A stretch of DNA of 64,000 nt, from the NCBI RefSeq assembly GCF_004216695.1, contig NZ_SGXC01000003.1:434001-498000 (forward strand), in the 5' to 3' direction. The DNA is from Pigmentiphaga kullae. GTDB taxonomy: Bacteria > Pseudomonadota > Gammaproteobacteria > Burkholderiales > Burkholderiaceae_B. Shown piece by piece: positions 61,461 through 64,000 of the stretch. Made by a program: the position numbers and the translations under genes. How positions within the stretch are numbered: position 1 is the first letter of the stretch; each line of letters begins with the position of its first letter. The notes beneath the pieces were generated by a model, which saw nothing but the letters and a program-made list of their open reading frames with translations, made no database searches and had not been told where the DNA came from.

Positions 61461-61667
61461 TCATAGGTCTTGGAGCCATCGACGTTCCTGTACCGTGCGC
61501 GTTCCCGAGTGGCGGCGAGGATTCCCGCACATCCAGCAGCTACATGGCGTTGGGGTATCGATGACCTTGCTCCGCTCAGCTTCTCCGGTCAGTTTGTGAC
61601 CCCACCAATAGGCCCGCTTTCGCAGCAGCCTGGCGCGAGCGGCGCGCCGTTCCGCTTTTCCTGACAT
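61461..61667 (-). CDS. Small Arg-rich CxC/CxxC protein, phage/island-associated
   Basis: A 68-residue basic protein: MSGKAERRAARARLLRKRAY, then WWGHKLTGEAERSKVIDTPT and CSCWMCGNPRRHSG. The CxCxxCGNPRR knuckle resembles small conserved hypothetical proteins common in phages and integrative elements; their function is unknown to me. ATG 61667 is preceded by GAGGA on the minus strand, and the frame is intact, so this may still be expressed. It lies within the scar between the tRNA and the EAL gene. Confidence 0.7.
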   Translation of the reverse strand: MSGKAERRAARARLLRKRAYWWGHKLTGEAERSKVIDTPTPCSCWMCGNPRRHSGTRTVQERRWLQDL

Positions 61668-61705
61668 GGTTTTCCTCGCACATTTTCATACGTTGAATGT
61701 GCGAA

Positions 61706-61724
61706 AGCCCGCTCAGGGCGGGCT
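61706..61724. terminator. GC hairpin at the scar's right side
   Basis: AGCCCGC-TCAG-GGCGGGCT forms a near-perfect hairpin overlapping the stop of the DUF4287 remnant. Only TTT follows on the minus strand, so termination is possible but weak. Confidence 0.4.
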
Positions 61725-61838
61725 ATGCCAGATACCGTGCCACCAGCGCATTGGCATGCCCGTGACCCAGTTGATGTTCCGACTTCAAATGCGCCACCAG
61801 CTCCATGTACTTGAGCGGACCGGCCTTCTTGAGCTTAT
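61723..61838 (-). pseudogene. DUF4287-family protein, C-terminal remnant
   Basis: The minus strand reads YKLKKAGPLKYMELVAHLKS and then EHQLGHGHANALVARYLA, stop at 61723. The LKSEH-LGHGHANALVA stretch is characteristic of the C-terminus of DUF4287 proteins. Only about 38 residues remain: the frame runs directly into the end of the EAL gene, whose TAA is at 61835-61837, with no start codon or ribosome-binding site. This junction marks the right edge of the degraded insertion. Confidence 0.6.
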
Positions 61839-63748
61839 AGGGCCGATTCCGCGTCCTGGCTCCTGTAGTCTCGCGCCAACCACCCCGCGGCCAGCTCATC
61901 CGCGCTCAGCGCAGGCGAAAAATAAAACCCCTGTCCCAAGGTAAACCCGATCTCCCGCAACTGGTTGCGCTGGGCCTCGGTTTCGATGCCTTCGGCCACC
62001 ATCTCCAGATGCATCGCGCACCCCAGTCCGTAGATCGCCCGGCAGACGATTTCCGCGTCATTGCTGGTGCCCAGGTCGTCGATGACGCTCTTGTCGATCT
62101 TGATGCAGTCGAAGGGCAGGGATTTCAGGTGGCCGATGTTCGAGGCGCCGCTGCCGAAATCGTCCAGGGACAGCGGGAAGCCCAGGGCCTTGATGCGATT
62201 GAGTACGTTGATGGACAGGCTCGGATCCGTCATCACGGAAGATTCCGTCAGCTCGAATTCGATCTGCGACGGGCTCAGGCCGTGGCCCAGCACGCAGCGC
62301 AATGCCCGCTCGGGAAATTCGCTGTCGAGCAGCTGTTTGGCGGACAGGTTGACGGACGTTACCGGCGGAGTGAAGCCATGCCGGCGCCACGCGACGAGTT
62401 GGCGACAGGTTTCCTGGAGCACCCATTCCCCCAGCGGGACGATCAGGCCCGAGGTTTCTGCCACGGGAATGAATTCGTCGGGAGCCACCTTGCCGAGGGC
62501 GGGTGAATGCCAGCGGCATAGGGCCTCGACGCCGTGGAGCTTGCCGGTGTCCAGGTGGACCTTGGGCTGGTATTGCAGGAGGAATTCGTTGCCGGTCTCG
62601 ACCGCGCGCCGCAGTTCCACCTCCAGTTTCATGGGGCGGACGGCTTGTACGACGGTGTTTTCGTCGTAGACCTGCAGCCGGTTTTCTCCCAGCGTGATGG
62701 AGCGCGCCAGGGCCTGGTTGCCGTGCGCGATGAGGGTTTCGAGGGCATCGTGGTCGCCCGAGGACGAGCTGATGCCGATGTTCAGGCTCAGGTGCAGGTC
62801 GCGGCCATGGGAGTGGAAGGGGCGGCGAAAGGCGGCGAAGACGTCGTCGACCAGCGCGACGGTCTCGTCCAGGGGATCGGCCATGACGAACAGGCCGAAG
62901 GTGCCGTCGTCGAAGCGCGCCAGGGTGGGGTTCTTCACCACGGCCTCGAGCCGGCGGGCCGCCTCGGTCAGCAGGGACTCGGACAGGCGCGGTCCCAGCG
63001 TCACGCTGACGTTGCGCAGCCTGCGGATGGATATCAGCAGCACGACGATCTTGTCGTCGGAGCCGGCGAGTTTTCGAAGCGCGGCATCCAGTTCGAGCCA
63101 GAAGCCGGCCCGGTTCAGGAGGCCGGAGGCGCGATCCCGGACCAGCAGCGTCCTGACCAGGTCCTGCTGTTCGTTGAGTTTGCGGCCCAGGTTGGTCTTC
63201 TGCTGAATGAGGATGAGCATGCCTCCCGCGATCATGGTCACGCAGAACTGGGAAAGCGGCATGACGATCAGCAGCGATCCGTGCACCTGGGCCAGCCACA
63301 GCGCGGCGATCTGGTTCAGCGAGGCCCAGGCGCCCATCGTGGCGAGGGCGCGCGCCGAGACCGCGCCGGACTCGGGCACCAGGCCGCGCCAGCGCGCCAG
63401 GAAGACGATGCCCAGGAAGATGGTGGCCAGGACGGCCACGCCTATGGGCGCCACGGGGCCGCCTATCCAGAAGCGGGTGACGGCGCCGATGGCCAGGGCG
63501 ACGACCGCGGGCAGGGGGCCGCCGAACAGGTAGGCCAGCACCAGGATGGCGCCCCGCATGTCGGCGATGGTGTGCTGTCCGTGGTGGACCGAGGACATCA
63601 TGGCCAGCCACATCGCGGCGCCGAACAGCACCGACATGTGGAGATTCCCCTGCCTGCCGCCGGGCAGCCACGCCCTGAGCGCGACATAGACCGAAGTCAG
63701 CGCGATCGGAGTCAAGGCGGACAAAAGGAGGGGGAACAGGGTGTTCAT
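61835..63748 (-). CDS. Membrane-anchored EAL phosphodiesterase with degenerate GGDEF domain
   Basis: A 637-residue c-di-GMP protein. The N-terminal ~195 residues are a multi-span sensor resembling 5TMR-LYT domains (GQHTIADMRGAILVLAYLFG). A GGDEF-fold domain (~200-370) has RFDDGTF where the active GGDEF loop should be, so cyclase activity is unlikely. The EAL domain is complete: EALCRW from Glu408, FELTESSVM, LDDFGSGASNIGHLKSLPFD with Asp529/Asp530, IKIDKSVI and EGIETEAQ. It is probably a c-di-GMP hydrolase whose GGDEF part is regulatory. The start ATG 63748 lacks a strong ribosome-binding site. Downstream it abuts the DUF4287 stub. Confidence 0.92.
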   Translation of the reverse strand: MNTLFPLLLSALTPIALTSVYVALRAWLPGGRQGNLHMSVLFGAAMWLAMMSSVHHGQHTIADMRGAILVLAYLFGGPLPAVVALAIGAVTRFWIGGPVAPIGVAVLATIFLGIVFLARWRGLVPESGAVSARALATMGAWASLNQIAALWLAQVHGSLLIVMPLSQFCVTMIAGGMLILIQQKTNLGRKLNEQQDLVRTLLVRDRASGLLNRAGFWLELDAALRKLAGSDDKIVVLLISIRRLRNVSVTLGPRLSESLLTEAARRLEAVVKNPTLARFDDGTFGLFVMADPLDETVALVDDVFAAFRRPFHSHGRDLHLSLNIGISSSSGDHDALETLIAHGNQALARSITLGENRLQVYDENTVVQAVRPMKLEVELRRAVETGNEFLLQYQPKVHLDTGKLHGVEALCRWHSPALGKVAPDEFIPVAETSGLIVPLGEWVLQETCRQLVAWRRHGFTPPVTSVNLSAKQLLDSEFPERALRCVLGHGLSPSQIEFELTESSVMTDPSLSINVLNRIKALGFPLSLDDFGSGASNIGHLKSLPFDCIKIDKSVIDDLGTSNDAEIVCRAIYGLGCAMHLEMVAEGIETEAQRNQLREIGFTLGQGFYFSPALSADELAAGWLARDYRSQDAESAL

Positions 63749-63866
63749 ACGTTCCCGCGCGGAAGGTGCGACTCCTCACCCCCGGCGCGGCGGATTACGG
63801 TCTGGCTTCAAAAGTGTAATCGCATGATCGATCCTTGACGTGGTGGAAGGGTATTGTCAGGAACCC

Positions 63867-64000
63867 TTATCTTGGTCCTCCCTGGATGCCGGTTTCCTTT
63901 CTCCATACATCGTCCCGGGACATGCTGGGGTTGGCCGGCCGCCGGTCGTAGTACGGAATCAGGGGCACATACAGGCCGTAAAGGCGGCGCAGCTCGCCGA
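63867..64000 (-). CDS. Unidentified gene, C-terminal end only (start beyond right edge)
   Basis: On the minus strand an open frame reads GELRRLYGLYVPLIPYYDRR, then PANPSMSRDDVWRKETGIQG and GPR, stop at 63867. The 44 visible residues have ordinary composition and the frame enters from the edge without interruption, so it is probably a real gene end. I do not recognise the family. It precedes the EAL gene on the same strand with 118 bp between them. Confidence 0.5.
   Translation of the reverse strand, partial: GELRRLYGLYVPLIPYYDRRPANPSMSRDDVWRKETGIQGGPR

Noticed and set aside
60592-61840. Direct repeat of the tRNA 3' end as a second attachment site
   Set aside because: Searched by eye for copies of TTCGACTCCCAGGGGGCCCA through the scar and found none.

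Overview
The window is chromosomal DNA of a high-GC betaproteobacterium, most likely Alcaligenaceae (Bordetella/Achromobacter type). This rests on protein resemblance recalled from memory: two Bug/TctC-type solute receptors, the linked sets purM/hda/HAD/pcnB/folK, hisC/miaA/mutL and rpsU/yqeY/dnaG/rpoD, a PrpR-prpBCD propionate cluster, and intergenic repeats whose ends encode a Pro-Pro-Thr-Arg tail. No species is claimed. Most of the window is ordinary core genome. No CRISPR array, rRNA operon, intact prophage or insertion sequence was seen.

Layout. 1-6.8 kb: the end of parC, a metallo-beta-lactamase-fold lipoprotein, an HNH endonuclease under a predicted LexA box, htpG with a sigma32-like promoter, and two genes coupled behind htpG. 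6.7-14.6 kb: a LysR regulator divergent from a six-gene catabolic-looking operon (two M24/creatinase-fold proteins, a Bug receptor, a TauD-type dioxygenase, a CapA-like protein, a 2-hydroxyacid dehydrogenase). 14.6-18.3 kb: a GNAT acetyltransferase, a LON-domain protein and a copper-type P-type ATPase behind a dyad operator. 18.3-31.2 kb: housekeeping genes, including folate synthesis, poly(A) polymerase, Hda, PurM, HisC, tRNA modification (MiaA, TsaE, QueG), MutL, DedA and a cell-wall amidase. 31.3-42.9 kb: a second Bug receptor, a DUF2214/TetR divergent pair, xerD, ybaK, plsY, tsaD, and the macromolecular-synthesis block rpsU-yqeY-dnaG-rpoD.

43.0-52.2 kb is an accessory-looking operon for import and hydrolysis of an amide: a five-part peptide-type ABC importer interleaved with a cupin, an amidase and an acetamidase/formamidase-type enzyme. 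It ends with a TetR gene and begins with a promoter covered by a perfect 20-bp palindrome. 52.1-60.5 kb holds LysR-gcdH and PrpR-prpBCD with a consensus sigma54 promoter. A CAU tRNA at 60.5 kb is followed by a decayed integration scar of about 1.25 kb: a frameshifted integrase tail, a collapsed brnT toxin, an apparently intact brnA antitoxin, a small CxxC protein and a DUF4287 stub. The window closes with an EAL protein that has a degenerate GGDEF domain, and the end of an unidentified gene.

A family of at least nine GC-rich hairpin repeats lies between genes. They are often paired in inverted orientation at convergent gene ends, they supply stop codons and (P)PPTR tails to five unrelated proteins, and one copy supplies the apparent ribosome-binding site of prpD. 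The most unusual signals are this repeat family, the degraded toxin-antitoxin scar, the M24-fold protein lacking the canonical metal ligands, and the SOS-box HNH gene.
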